From RBG-16-66-20 sp036560705 (GTDB taxonomy: Bacteria; Pseudomonadota; Gammaproteobacteria; Burkholderiales; SG8-39): 64,000 nucleotides of DNA. The notes under the pieces are model-generated. The model was not told the origin of the DNA. It worked only from the letters and a program-made list of their open reading frames with translations, and did not search any database. The stretch lies in NCBI GenBank assembly GCA_036560705.1, contig DATBQR010000121.1:62001-126000 (forward strand), in the 5' to 3' direction. Within the stretch, counting starts at the first letter, position 1. Each line of letters starts with the position of its first letter. Made by a program: the position numbers and the translations under genes. Shown here in pieces: positions 33,754-42,285 of the stretch.

Positions 33754-34639
33754 GGCCGATTTCACCGCCTGGATGGGAGCGATCCAGGCGCGCGTCGAAG
33801 GCGCGCTCGCGCGCAGCCTTCCCGGCCCGCAGCACGCGCCCGCCCGCCTGCACGAGGCGATGCGCTACGCCACGCTGGAAGGCGGCAAGCGCGTCCGCCC
33901 GCTGCTGACTTTCGCGGCCGGCGAATTCGCCGGCGCCGCCGAAGGCCGGCTCGACATCGCGGCGTCGGCGGTGGAGATGGTCCACGCTTACTCCCTGGTG
34001 CACGACGACATGCCGTGCATGGATGACGACGTGCTGCGCCGGGGCAAGCCCACCGTGCACGTCGAGTACGACCAGGCCATGGCGCTGCTCGTCGGCGACG
34101 CCTTGCAAACGCTCGCTTTCCAGTTGCTGGCGGAAAATCCGCTCGCCGACGATCCGCGCGTGCAGCTGGAAATGGTGCGCACGCTGGCCGTCGCCGCCGG
34201 CTCGCGCGGCATGGCGGGCGGGCAGGCGATCGACCTGGAAGCGACCGGCAAACCGCTCTCCCAGACGGAACTCGAATTCATGCACGTGCGCAAGACGGGA
34301 GCGCTGATCAGCGCCGCGGTAAAGCTGGGCGCGCTGTGCGCCGGGCCCTGCCCGGCGGCGCTCGAGCAGTACGCGCACCGCGTCGGCCTCGCGTTCCAGG
34401 TCGTCGACGACGTGCTGGATGCCGAAGCGAGCACCGCGACGCTCGGCAAGACCGCCGGCAAGGACTCGAAGCAGGGCAAGCCCACCTATGTTTCGGCGAT
34501 GGGCGCCGGGCCCGCGAAGCGGTTCGCGGAGGAATTGCGCGGCGGCGCACACGCGGCGCTGGATGCGCTGGGCGGCCGCACGGGTTCCACGCTGCGCCTG
34601 CGGCAGCTCGCGGACTTCATTGTTCTGAGAAAATTCTAG
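33734..34639 (+). CDS. ispA: Farnesyl diphosphate synthase (polyprenyl synthetase)
   Basis: A 301-residue short-chain trans-prenyl diphosphate synthase: GGKRVRPLL, first aspartate-rich motif in HDDMPCMDDDVLRRG and second in FQVVDDVLD, with GDALQTLAFQLL between. It condenses IPP with DMAPP and GPP to farnesyl diphosphate. ATG 33734 (MLASATEADF) lies inside the end of xseB; an earlier frame from 33629 is a shadow. dxs follows two bases after, so precursor supply and chain elongation are co-transcribed. Confidence 0.94.
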   Translation: MLASATEADFTAWMGAIQARVEGALARSLPGPQHAPARLHEAMRYATLEGGKRVRPLLTFAAGEFAGAAEGRLDIAASAVEMVHAYSLVHDDMPCMDDDVLRRGKPTVHVEYDQAMALLVGDALQTLAFQLLAENPLADDPRVQLEMVRTLAVAAGSRGMAGGQAIDLEATGKPLSQTELEFMHVRKTGALISAAVKLGALCAGPCPAALEQYAHRVGLAFQVVDDVLDAEASTATLGKTAGKDSKQGKPTYVSAMGAGPAKRFAEELRGGAHAALDALGGRTGSTLRLRQLADFIVLRKF

Positions 34640-34641
34640 CC

Positions 34642-36546
34642 ATGAGCACGATTTCCGGCGTGAGCGGGGACCTTCCGGTCGACGGCTACAATCCGTCGAT
34701 GTACGAGTTGCTGAAGACGATCAACGACCCGGTCGAGTTGCGCGGGCTGGATAAAAGGCAGCTGCAGCAGCTCGCCGACGAACTGCGCGCCTACGTGCTC
34801 GACTCGGTTTCCAAGACCGGCGGCCACCTGTCGTCCAACCTCGGCACGGTGGAACTGACGATCGCCCTGCATTACGTGTTCGATACCCCCGAGGATCGCA
34901 TCGTCTGGGATGTCGGACACCAGACCTACGCCCACAAGATCCTCACCGGCCGGCGCGAACAGATGGCGAAGCTGCGGATGGTTGACGGCATCTCCGGCTT
35001 CCCGAGGCGCAGCGAGTCGAAATACGACGCCTTCGGCACGGCCCATTCGTCGACTTCGATCTCGGCCGCGCTCGGCATGGCCGTGGCCGCCAAGCGCAAA
35101 GGCGAGAAGCGCAGGGCGGTTGCGGTCATCGGCGACGGCGCCATGTCGGCGGGCATGGCGTTCGAGGCGCTGAACAATGCCGGCGCGATGGACGTCGACC
35201 TGCTGGTGATCCTGAACGACAACGAGATGTCCATTTCGCGGCCGGTGGGCGCGCTGACCAACTACCTGGCGCGGCTGCTGTCCGGGCGCATGTACGACAC
35301 GGCCAAGCGGGCGAGCGAACACATCCTCAAGCGCCTGCCGATCGCCTGGGAACTCGCCAGGCGCGCCGAGGAGCACGTGAAGGGCATGGTTTCGCCCTCG
35401 ACGCTGTTCGAGGAGTTCGGCTTCAACTATATCGGCCCCATCGACGGCCACGATCTCGACACGCTGGTCGCCACGCTGACCAACATCAAGAAATTGCGCG
35501 GGCCCCAGTTCCTGCACGTCCTCACGCGCAAGGGCCAGGGCTACAAGCTCGCCGAGGAAGACCCCATCACCTATCACGGTCCCGGCAAGTTCAACCCGGC
35601 CGAAGGGATCAAGAAGGCGGCTGCGGGCGGCAAGCCGGCCTACAGCCAGGTTTTCGGCGACTGGCTGTGCGACATGGCGAGGCAGGACGAGCGCCTGATC
35701 GCCATCACGCCGGCGATGCGCGAAGGTTCCGGGATGGTGCGCTTCTCGGAGGAATTCCCGGACCGCTATTTCGATGCGGCGATCGCCGAACAGCACGCGG
35801 TGACCTTCGCCGCGGGCCTCGCCTGCGAGGGGCTGAAGCCGGTGGTGGCGATCTACTCGACGTTCCTGCAGCGCGGCTACGACCAGCTGATCCACGACGT
35901 GGCGATCCAGAACCTGCCGGTGCTGTTCGCGCTCGACCGGGGCGGCGTGGTGGGCGGTGACGGACAGACCCACAACGGGGCGTTCGACTATGCGTACCTG
36001 CGCACCGTGCCCAACCTCACCGTGATGGCGCCCGCCGACGAGAACGAATGCCGGCAGATGCTGTTCACCGGTTTCCAGATGAATGGGCCGGCGGCGGTCA
36101 GGTATCCGCGCGGCACCGGCCCCGGGGTTGCCCTGCAGCGGGAATTTTCTTCAATTCCCGTCGGCAAGGGCGAAGTAAAAAGAGCGGGCAAAAAAATCGC
36201 GATCCTCGCTTTCGGCTCGATGGTGAAGCCGGCCCTCGATGCGGCGGAAAACCTGGATGCGACGGTCGCCAGCATGCGCTTCGTCAAACCGCTGGATACG
36301 GACCTGGTGAAGCGGCTCGCCGAAACCCACGAACTCCTGGTCACGGTGGAGGAGCATCAGATCATGGGCGGGGCAGGCAGCGCGGTGTGCGAGGCGCTGG
36401 CGGCGCTGGGCATTGAAAGGAAAGTGCTTTTGCTGGGATTGCCCGACCGGTTCATCGATCATGGCGACTCTGCCAAACTCCTGTCGGCAGTAGGGTTGGA
36501 TGCGCAAGGCATCCAAAAATCGGTTCGCTCCGTAATACCCGAGTAA
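34642..36546 (+). CDS. dxs: 1-deoxy-D-xylulose-5-phosphate synthase
   Basis: A 634-residue DXS, the first enzyme of the MEP pathway, using thiamine diphosphate to join pyruvate and glyceraldehyde 3-phosphate. Seen are SKTGGHLSSNLGTVELTIALHY (catalytic His), GTAHSSTSISAALGMA, the ThDP motif GDGAMSAGMAFEALNNAG and EQHAVTFAAGLACEG. ATG 34642 adds 19 residues before the usual MYELLKTINDP start (ATG 34699); neither has a strong SD. Its TAA stop falls inside an inverted repeat in front of folE2. Confidence 0.95.
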   Translation: MSTISGVSGDLPVDGYNPSMYELLKTINDPVELRGLDKRQLQQLADELRAYVLDSVSKTGGHLSSNLGTVELTIALHYVFDTPEDRIVWDVGHQTYAHKILTGRREQMAKLRMVDGISGFPRRSESKYDAFGTAHSSTSISAALGMAVAAKRKGEKRRAVAVIGDGAMSAGMAFEALNNAGAMDVDLLVILNDNEMSISRPVGALTNYLARLLSGRMYDTAKRASEHILKRLPIAWELARRAEEHVKGMVSPSTLFEEFGFNYIGPIDGHDLDTLVATLTNIKKLRGPQFLHVLTRKGQGYKLAEEDPITYHGPGKFNPAEGIKKAAAGGKPAYSQVFGDWLCDMARQDERLIAITPAMREGSGMVRFSEEFPDRYFDAAIAEQHAVTFAAGLACEGLKPVVAIYSTFLQRGYDQLIHDVAIQNLPVLFALDRGGVVGGDGQTHNGAFDYAYLRTVPNLTVMAPADENECRQMLFTGFQMNGPAAVRYPRGTGPGVALQREFSSIPVGKGEVKRAGKKIAILAFGSMVKPALDAAENLDATVASMRFVKPLDTDLVKRLAETHELLVTVEEHQIMGGAGSAVCEALAALGIERKVLLLGLPDRFIDHGDSAKLLSAVGLDAQGIQKSVRSVIPE

Positions 36547-36556
36547 TTAACTCGGG
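36538..36556. repeat. Inverted repeat spanning the dxs stop / folE2 promoter
   Basis: Arms CCCGAGT and ACTCGGG around a five-base AATTA centre. It covers the dxs TAA stop and ends three bases before the folE2 -10-like hexamer, in the place of the -35, so it may be an operator or activator site. It is not followed by a T-run. Confidence 0.5.
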
Positions 36557-36559
36557 AGT

Positions 36560-36565
36560 TATAAT
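36560..36565 (+). promoter_or_regulatory. Consensus -10 (TATAAT) six bases before folE2
   Basis: A perfect TATAAT ends six bases before the folE2 ATG and no SD is present. Transcription seven bases downstream would begin at the A of the ATG, giving a leaderless mRNA. Confidence 0.5.
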
Positions 36566-36571
36566 CCCCTC

Positions 36572-37390
36572 ATGAACGCCAAAGACCCGCACGCCATCCC
36601 CGACGTCCAGAACGACGCCGATTCGCGCAAGCTGGCAATCGACCAGGTGGGGGTCAAGGCGATCCGCCACCCGGTACGCGTGATGGAGAGGCCCTCCGCG
36701 GAACGCGCCTCGCCGACTGTGCAGCACACCATCGCCACCTTCAACATGTACGTCGGCCTGCCGCACCAGTTCAAGGGCACGCACATGTCGCGCTTCGTCG
36801 AGATCCTCAGCGCGCAGGAGCGCGAGCTCACCGTCGACAGTTTCAAGGCGATGCTGAAGGAGATGGTCGAGCGCCTCGAGGCCCGGGAAGGCCGCATCGA
36901 AATGCACTTCCCGTACTTCATCGAGAAGAAGGCGCCGGTGTCGGGCGTGAAGAGCCTGATGGACTACGAGGTCACTTTCATCGGCGAGATCAAGAAGGGC
37001 AAGCAATGCTTCGCGATGAAGGTGCTGGTGCCGGTGACCAGCCTGTGCCCCTGCTCGAAGAAGATTTCGGAATACGGCGCCCACAACCAGCGCTCGCACG
37101 TGACGGTGACGGCCAAGACCAGCGACTTCGTCTGGATCGAGGAAATCGTCGACCTGGTCGAGAGGCAGGCGTCGAGCGAACTCTACGGGCTGCTAAAGCG
37201 TCCGGACGAGAAGTTCGTCACCGAACGGGCCTACGACAACCCGAAATTCGTCGAGGACATGGTGCGCGACGTGGCCGCGGTCCTGAACCTGGACGAGCGC
37301 GTCACCTACTACGTGGTCGAGTCGGAGAATTTCGAGTCGATCCACAACCACTCGGCCTACGCGCTGATCGAGCGAGACAAGCTCGCTTAG
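36572..37390 (+). CDS. folE2: GTP cyclohydrolase FolE2 (type IB)
   Basis: A 272-residue GTP cyclohydrolase of the FolE2/MptA family: RHPVRVMER, LPHQFKGTHMSRF, the metal-cysteine block TSLCPCSKKISEYGAHNQRS and NHSAYALIERD at the end. It makes dihydroneopterin triphosphate from GTP for folate. FolE2 is unrelated to canonical FolE and uses metals other than zinc; in some bacteria it is the only GCH, in others a zinc-starvation backup. No second folE is in the window. Its regulation may involve the inverted repeat just upstream. Confidence 0.95.
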   Translation: MNAKDPHAIPDVQNDADSRKLAIDQVGVKAIRHPVRVMERPSAERASPTVQHTIATFNMYVGLPHQFKGTHMSRFVEILSAQERELTVDSFKAMLKEMVERLEAREGRIEMHFPYFIEKKAPVSGVKSLMDYEVTFIGEIKKGKQCFAMKVLVPVTSLCPCSKKISEYGAHNQRSHVTVTAKTSDFVWIEEIVDLVERQASSELYGLLKRPDEKFVTERAYDNPKFVEDMVRDVAAVLNLDERVTYYVVESENFESIHNHSAYALIERDKLA

Positions 37391-37444
37391 CGAGAAGGAC
37401 AGGCAGGCCGCCTAGCAGCCGGCGGTCAGGGCTGGGCCGCCTGG

Positions 37445-38080
37445 CTAGTACCGGCGGGTCAGCGTCATCGTCTGGTCTTCGCGCCGTATTTCCATGCGGT
37501 TCAGGAAGGTGTTTCCCAGCAGCGAGACATCCAGGCCCTGCTCGATCACGACGGCATCGACGCCGTGCAGCTCGATGGGGCCGACGCGGATCGTGTCGAG
37601 CCTGACGACGTACATCGGGGTCGGTCCGCCGGCGGTCTGCGTGGTGCCGCGCTGGCCCCGCTTGTAGTCGATGCCGAGCCGGGTTGCCTCGCTCGCGGGA
37701 ATGGTGACGGCGGTCGCGCCGGTATCCACCACGAAACGGATGGCGCCGCCGTTGATCTGTCCCTCGGCCATGAAGTGCCCGCCGGTCCCGACGGCGAGCG
37801 TCACGCTCTGGCGCTCGGAAGCCGGCGCGCCGCTGCTGTAGAGCTGGCCGCGCGCCAGCACGCGGCGTTTGCCGTCCACTTCGACGGTCGCGCGGTCCTT
37901 TTCGACGGCGATCAGCGTGACGCCGCCGAAGCTCTGTCCGACCTTGACCGTCTTCGGTGCGCCCGAATCGATCGACAGGATCGCGGCCGTGGACCCGAAG
38001 GTGCCGATCAGCGAGACGTCGGCGGCCGCGGCGGGAAGGCTCGCGAGCAGAGCGAGAAGCGCAATAGAATGTCGAATCAT
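37445..38080 (-). CDS. Exported retropepsin-like aspartic protease (TIGR02281 type)
   Basis: A 211-residue protein: signal peptide MIRHSIALLALLASLPAAAA, a small N-terminal beta domain, and a clan AA retropepsin domain with the catalytic motif FVVDTGATAVTIPASEA and later DVSLLGNTFLNRMEI. One DTG motif means it would dimerise to form a protease. The family is common and periplasmic or membrane-associated in proteobacteria; its substrates are unknown. Its ATG shares CATG with the divergent glutamine amidotransferase gene. Confidence 0.85.
   Translation of the reverse strand: MIRHSIALLALLASLPAAAADVSLIGTFGSTAAILSIDSGAPKTVKVGQSFGGVTLIAVEKDRATVEVDGKRRVLARGQLYSSGAPASERQSVTLAVGTGGHFMAEGQINGGAIRFVVDTGATAVTIPASEATRLGIDYKRGQRGTTQTAGGPTPMYVVRLDTIRVGPIELHGVDAVVIEQGLDVSLLGNTFLNRMEIRREDQTMTLTRRY
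38065..38070 (+). promoter_or_regulatory. Candidate -10 (TAGAAT) eight bases before the amidotransferase gene
   Basis: TAGAAT lies inside the 5' end of the divergent protease gene, eight bases before ATG 38079. No SD is seen. Transcription would start at about the ATG. Confidence 0.35.
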
Positions 38081-38789
38081 GAAGCCGGTGGCGATTTTCA
38101 GGCACGTCCGCAGTGAAGGCCCGGCCTATTTTGCCACTTACCTCGAGCGCCGGGCGATCCCCTGGAAGCTGTTCGCGCTGGACGAGGGCCGCGCGGTGCC
38201 GAAGGACGTGCGCAAGTTCTCGGGCGTGGCGTTCATGGGCGGGCCGATGAGCGTCAACGACGACCTGCCCTGGATCAGGCCGATGCTGGAATTCGTACGC
38301 GAGGCGGTGCGCAAGGACGTGCCGGCGCTCGGGCATTGTCTCGGCGGGCAGCTGATGTCGAAGGCGCTCGGCGGCGAGGTGACCCGCGCGCGGGTCAAGG
38401 AGATCGGCTGGGGCGAAGTCGAGGTCGCCGACAACAACGTCGCGCGCGAATGGTTCGCGCCGCTGACCGCGTTCGAGTCTTTCCACTGGCACGGCGAGAC
38501 CTTCAGCGTCCCGCCGGGGGCAACCCGCGTGCTCGGCAATACGCATTGCGCCAACCAGGCGTTCGCCGTCGGCAGGCATCTCGGCTTGCAGTGCCACGTC
38601 GAGATGACCGGGGAGCTGATCCGCAGCTGGTGCAGCGGCGGCGCCGAGGAGATCCGCGGCAGCGCGGCCAGCCCGGGCGTGCAGCAACCGGCGAAAATCG
38701 AAAAGAACCTCGAAGAGCGCGTTGCCGCGCTGCATAAAGTCGCCGACCGGATCTACGACCGCTGGACCGAGGGCCTGGCCGGAAGCTAG
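38079..38789 (+). CDS. Class I glutamine amidotransferase domain protein
   Basis: A 236-residue stand-alone GATase1: AFMGGPMSVND, nucleophile cysteine in LGHCLGGQLMSKALGG, and catalytic His-Glu in LQCHVEMTGELI. The ESFHWHGETFSVP block is typical of GMP-synthase-like GATases that are not part of guaA. The substrate receiving ammonia is unknown; some relatives hydrolyse gamma-glutamyl compounds. ATG 38079 overlaps the divergent protease start; its stop shares CTAG with yajQ. Confidence 0.87.
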   Translation: MKPVAIFRHVRSEGPAYFATYLERRAIPWKLFALDEGRAVPKDVRKFSGVAFMGGPMSVNDDLPWIRPMLEFVREAVRKDVPALGHCLGGQLMSKALGGEVTRARVKEIGWGEVEVADNNVAREWFAPLTAFESFHWHGETFSVPPGATRVLGNTHCANQAFAVGRHLGLQCHVEMTGELIRSWCSGGAEEIRGSAASPGVQQPAKIEKNLEERVAALHKVADRIYDRWTEGLAGS

Positions 38790-39271
38790 TCCCGGAAGTT
38801 GGTGAACTGCAGCGGCATGTCGGCCACCGACGTGCGCACCAGCTGGATCGCGGCCTGCAGGTCGTCCTTCTTCGCGCCGGAGATGCGCACCGCGTCGCCC
38901 TGGATGGAGGCGGCGACCTTCAGCTTCGCGTCCTTGACCAGCTTCTGGATCTGCTTGCCCTTGTCCTGGGGCACGCCGGTCTTCACCGTCACCGTGCGCT
39001 TCACCTTGTCGCCGGAAATCTTCTCCACCGCGCCGAGCTCCAGGCTGCGGATGTCGATGTTGCGCTTGGTCATGCGTCCCCGCAGCACGTCCAGCACCTG
39101 TCCCAGCTTGAACTCGTCGTCGGCGAACACCGTTAGCGCCAGCTCGGCCAGTTCGACGCGCGCGTCGGACCCCTTGAAGTCGAAGCGGTTGCCGACTTCC
39201 TTGTTGGCCTGGTCGACGGCGTTCTTTACTTCCTGCTTGTCCACCTGCGAGACGATGTCGAACGACGGCAT
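38786..39271 (-). CDS. YajQ-family nucleotide-binding protein
   Basis: A 161-residue YajQ protein: MPSFDIVSQVDKQEVKNAVDQA, NRFDFKGSD, MTKRNIDIRSLELG and KLKVAASIQGDAVRISGAKKDDLQ are near-invariant. Members bind nucleotides; in Xanthomonas and Pseudomonas one is a cyclic-di-GMP effector that works with a transcription factor. It is followed downstream by the convergent amidotransferase, with which it shares CTAG stops. Confidence 0.93.
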   Translation of the reverse strand: MPSFDIVSQVDKQEVKNAVDQANKEVGNRFDFKGSDARVELAELALTVFADDEFKLGQVLDVLRGRMTKRNIDIRSLELGAVEKISGDKVKRTVTVKTGVPQDKGKQIQKLVKDAKLKVAASIQGDAVRISGAKKDDLQAAIQLVRTSVADMPLQFTNFRD

Positions 39272-39279
39272 GCGCGGCC

Positions 39280-39960
39280 CTAGCGGTTCAGGCGCACCAG
39301 CTCGTCCACCCAGCGCTGGGTGATCGTTTTCAGCCAGTCGAGGTCGGCCGGGCCTTCGTACAGGGTGTAGACGGCCAGCTGCAGCGCCTTGCCGCGCACC
39401 AGGAACAGCGTGGTGGTCGAGAACAGGTACTGCGGTTTCTTTTCGTCGAACATCGTCGCGCCGGCGAGCGACGGCAGGCGCGTTCCCTGCAGCACCGACA
39501 CGGCCGAGGTCTCCTTCTTCAGCTCCGCGACCAGCACCAGCTTCCCCACCGGCTGCTTGTCGAGGAACTTCACGATGTCCTTGGCTTCCACCGGCTTGCC
39601 CAGGTCGTGCAGCGAATCCGACACGAGCGAGGCGAACTGCTCGGGGGTCACGCGCTCGCGTTCCAGCACCTTCGGCGTTACCGCGATCATGTAGCGCTTC
39701 GCGTCGAGCTGGTCGCCGTTGGTGAAGCGCTTCACGTCGGCGTCCGACAGCGCGAAGATCAGGATCCGGTTGGAGGCCGAGGTGAGCGTATCGGCGAGGT
39801 CCTGCAGGCGCGGCGAAGCGAGGTCGACGGTGTCCGTGAAGCCCGGCGGGGTGTCGACCACGATGCGCTCGATGCCGAGCCGCACCGAGAACGGCGCGGC
39901 GGCGCAGTCCGGCGCCGGGATGGCGAGGAGCGCGGCGGACAGGAATGCCAGGATGCGCAT
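39280..39960 (-). CDS. Exported protein of unknown function
   Basis: A protein of about 226 residues with a signal peptide (MRILAFLSAALLAIPAPDCAAA) and a mature domain containing VDTPPGFTDTVDLASPRLQDLADTL and FLVRGKALQLAVYTLYEG. The body alternates strands and helices without a motif I recognise. ATG 39960 gives a normal signal length; ATG 39981 is possible. It lies eight bases before yajQ on the same strand and divergent from argG. I do not assign a function; periplasmic location is likely. Confidence 0.65.
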   Translation of the reverse strand: MRILAFLSAALLAIPAPDCAAAPFSVRLGIERIVVDTPPGFTDTVDLASPRLQDLADTLTSASNRILIFALSDADVKRFTNGDQLDAKRYMIAVTPKVLERERVTPEQFASLVSDSLHDLGKPVEAKDIVKFLDKQPVGKLVLVAELKKETSAVSVLQGTRLPSLAGATMFDEKKPQYLFSTTTLFLVRGKALQLAVYTLYEGPADLDWLKTITQRWVDELVRLNR

Positions 39961-40005
39961 GGCCGCCATTCTACGTATCATCTGCTGTTTACGGAGAGCA
40001 AGAGC

Positions 40006-41358
40006 TTGGCGACGATTCTCGGTGCATTACCCAGGGGGAAGAAGGTCGGCATCGCGTTCTCGGGCGGCCTCGACACGAGCGCTGCGGTGCATTGGATGCG
40101 CGCGAAGGGCGCGATCCCCTACGCCTACACCGCGAACCTCGGCCAGCCGGACGAATCGGACTATGCAGAGATCCCGAAGAAGGCGCTCGCCTACGGCGCT
40201 CGCGTGGCCCGTCTCGTCGAATGCCGGCCGCAGCTCGTCGCCGAGGGCATCGCCGCGATCCAGTGCGGCGCGTTCCACATTTCCACGGGCGGGGCGACCT
40301 ACTTCAACACCACGCCGCTGGGCCGGGCGGTCACCGGCACCATGCTCGTCGTCGCGATGCGCGAGGACGACGTCGGCATCTGGAGCGACGGCAGCACCTA
40401 CAAGGGCAACGACATCGAGCGCTTTTACCGTTACGGGCTGCTCGCCAATCCCTCGCTGAAGATCTACAAACCCTGGCTCGACCAGCGCTTCATCGACGAG
40501 CTGGGCGGGCGCAAGGAGATGTCCGCGTACATGGCAAAGGCGGGCTTCAAATACAAGATGAGCGCCGAGAAGGCGTATTCGACGGACTCGAACATCCTCG
40601 GCGCCACGCACGAGGCGAAGGACCTCGAGTTCCTGAACAAGGGCCTGTCCATCGTCAAGCCGATCATGGGCGTCGCTTTCTGGCGCGAGGACGTGAAGGT
40701 GAAGGCGGAGAAGGTTTCCGTCCGTTTCGAGGAAGGCGTCCCGGTCGCGCTGAACGGCCAGCGTTTTTTTGACGCCGTGGCGCTGTTCGCCGAGGCCAAC
40801 GCCATCGGCGGCCGGCACGGCCTGGGCACCTGCGACCAGATCGAGAACCGCATCATCGAGGCGAAGAGCCGCGGCATCTACGAGGCGCCGGGCATGGCGC
40901 TGCTGCACATCGCCTACGAACGGCTGGTCACCGGCATCCACAACGAGGACACCATCGAGCAGTACCGGGTGAACGGCCGGCGGCTCGGCCGGCTGCTCTA
41001 CCAGGGACGCTGGTTCGATCCACAGACCCTGATGTTGCGGGAGGTGGCGCAGCGCTGGGTGGCGAAGGCGGTGACCGGCGAAGTGAAGCTGGAGCTGCGC
41101 CGCGGCAACGACTGGTCGGTCCTCGACACGAAAGGCCCGAACCTCACCTACAAGCCCGAACGGCTGACGATGGAGAAGGGCAAAGAGGTGTTCTTCACGC
41201 CCGGCGACCGCATCGGCCAGCTGACGATGCGCAACCTCGACATCGTCGACACGCGCGACAAGCTGCGTGTCTACGGCGAGGCGGGGCTGCTTGGGGACTC
41301 CAAGAGCGGCGCTGTACCGCTGTTGGGTTCGAGCAAGAAGAAAAAACCGAAGACCTAG
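40006..41358 (+). CDS. argG: Argininosuccinate synthase (long, E. coli-type), TTG start
   Basis: A 450-residue ArgG of the long class: KVGIAFSGGLDTSAAVHWM (ATP-binding SGGxDTS), YAYTANLGQPDE, GGATYFNTTPLGRAVTGT and STYKGNDIERFYRYG. It joins citrulline and aspartate to argininosuccinate. The start is TTG 40006 (LATILGALPRGKK aligns with the family N-terminus), behind a CGGAG-type SD. The frame runs further upstream to 39607, in shadow of the exported-protein gene. It ends in a lysine-rich tail and shares CTAG with argF. Confidence 0.94.
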   Translation: MATILGALPRGKKVGIAFSGGLDTSAAVHWMRAKGAIPYAYTANLGQPDESDYAEIPKKALAYGARVARLVECRPQLVAEGIAAIQCGAFHISTGGATYFNTTPLGRAVTGTMLVVAMREDDVGIWSDGSTYKGNDIERFYRYGLLANPSLKIYKPWLDQRFIDELGGRKEMSAYMAKAGFKYKMSAEKAYSTDSNILGATHEAKDLEFLNKGLSIVKPIMGVAFWREDVKVKAEKVSVRFEEGVPVALNGQRFFDAVALFAEANAIGGRHGLGTCDQIENRIIEAKSRGIYEAPGMALLHIAYERLVTGIHNEDTIEQYRVNGRRLGRLLYQGRWFDPQTLMLREVAQRWVAKAVTGEVKLELRRGNDWSVLDTKGPNLTYKPERLTMEKGKEVFFTPGDRIGQLTMRNLDIVDTRDKLRVYGEAGLLGDSKSGAVPLLGSSKKKKPKT

Positions 41359-42278
41359 TCCTTCACCCTGCCGAGCAGCAGGAACTCCATCAGCGCCTTC
41401 TGGGTGTGCAGGCGGTTCTCGGCTTCTTCCCAGACCACGCTCTGCTTGCCGTCGATGACCCTGGCTGAGACTTCCTCGCCGCGGTGCGCGGGCAGGCAGT
41501 GCATGAAGAGGGCGTCCTTGCGCGCCGCCTTCATCATCTCGGGGTCCACCTGCCAGTCCTCGAAGTCCTTCTTGCGTTCCTCGTTCTCGGCTTCGAAGCC
41601 CATCGAGGTCCAGACGTCCGTGGTGACCAGGTGCGCGTCCTTCGCCGCCTGCATCGGGTCGGCGAAAGACTCGCAGTTCTTCGGCGCCCGGTCGGCCTCC
41701 ACTTCGTAGCCCGGCGGCGTCGAGACGTTCACCTTGAAGTCGAAAATCTCCGCCGCCTGCAGCCAGGTGTTGCAGACATTGTTCGAGTCGCCGATCCAGG
41801 CCACCGTTTTCCCCTTGATCGAGCCGCGCTGCTCGATGAAGGTGTAGACGTCCGCGAGGATCTGGCAGGGGTGGTACTCGTTGGTCAGGCCGTTGATCAC
41901 CGGCACGCGCGAGTTGCCGGCGAAGCGTTCGAGGATCTCCTGCTCGAAGGTGCGGATCATCACGAGGTCGCACATGCGCGAGATCACCTGCGCGGCGTCC
42001 TCGACCGGTTCGCCGCGCCCCAGCTGGGAATCGCGCGTGTTGAGGAAGATCGCCGCGCCGCCGAGCTGGTGCATGCCGGCCTCGAACGAGAGGCGCGTGC
42101 GCGTGCTCTGCTTCTCGAAGATCATCGCCAGGGTGCGGTCCTCCAGCGGCCAGTAGCGCTGGTAGCGCTTGAAGCGGTCCTTGATCCAGCGCGTGCGCGC
42201 GAACAGGTGCTCGTACTCCTTGCGCGCGAGGTCCCTGAATTGCAGGTAATGCCGCAGTGCGGGCTTGGTCGGGGCCAT
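41355..42278 (-). CDS. argF: Ornithine carbamoyltransferase
   Basis: A 307-residue OTCase: carbamoyl-phosphate site in EKQSTRTRLSFEAGMHQLGG, ornithine site FMHCLPAHRGEEVS, and PVINGLTNEYHPCQILAD. It forms citrulline for ArgG. It follows argD by seven bases on the minus strand and faces argG with shared CTAG stops; the three steps argD, argF and argG thus cluster, but on two transcripts. Confidence 0.95.
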   Translation of the reverse strand: MAPTKPALRHYLQFRDLARKEYEHLFARTRWIKDRFKRYQRYWPLEDRTLAMIFEKQSTRTRLSFEAGMHQLGGAAIFLNTRDSQLGRGEPVEDAAQVISRMCDLVMIRTFEQEILERFAGNSRVPVINGLTNEYHPCQILADVYTFIEQRGSIKGKTVAWIGDSNNVCNTWLQAAEIFDFKVNVSTPPGYEVEADRAPKNCESFADPMQAAKDAHLVTTDVWTSMGFEAENEERKKDFEDWQVDPEMMKAARKDALFMHCLPAHRGEEVSARVIDGKQSVVWEEAENRLHTQKALMEFLLLGRVKD

Positions 42279-42285
42279 GACCGGC

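Noticed and set aside
37391..37444. Terminator after folE2
   Set aside because: GC-rich imperfect repeats only, without a stable stem plus T-run.
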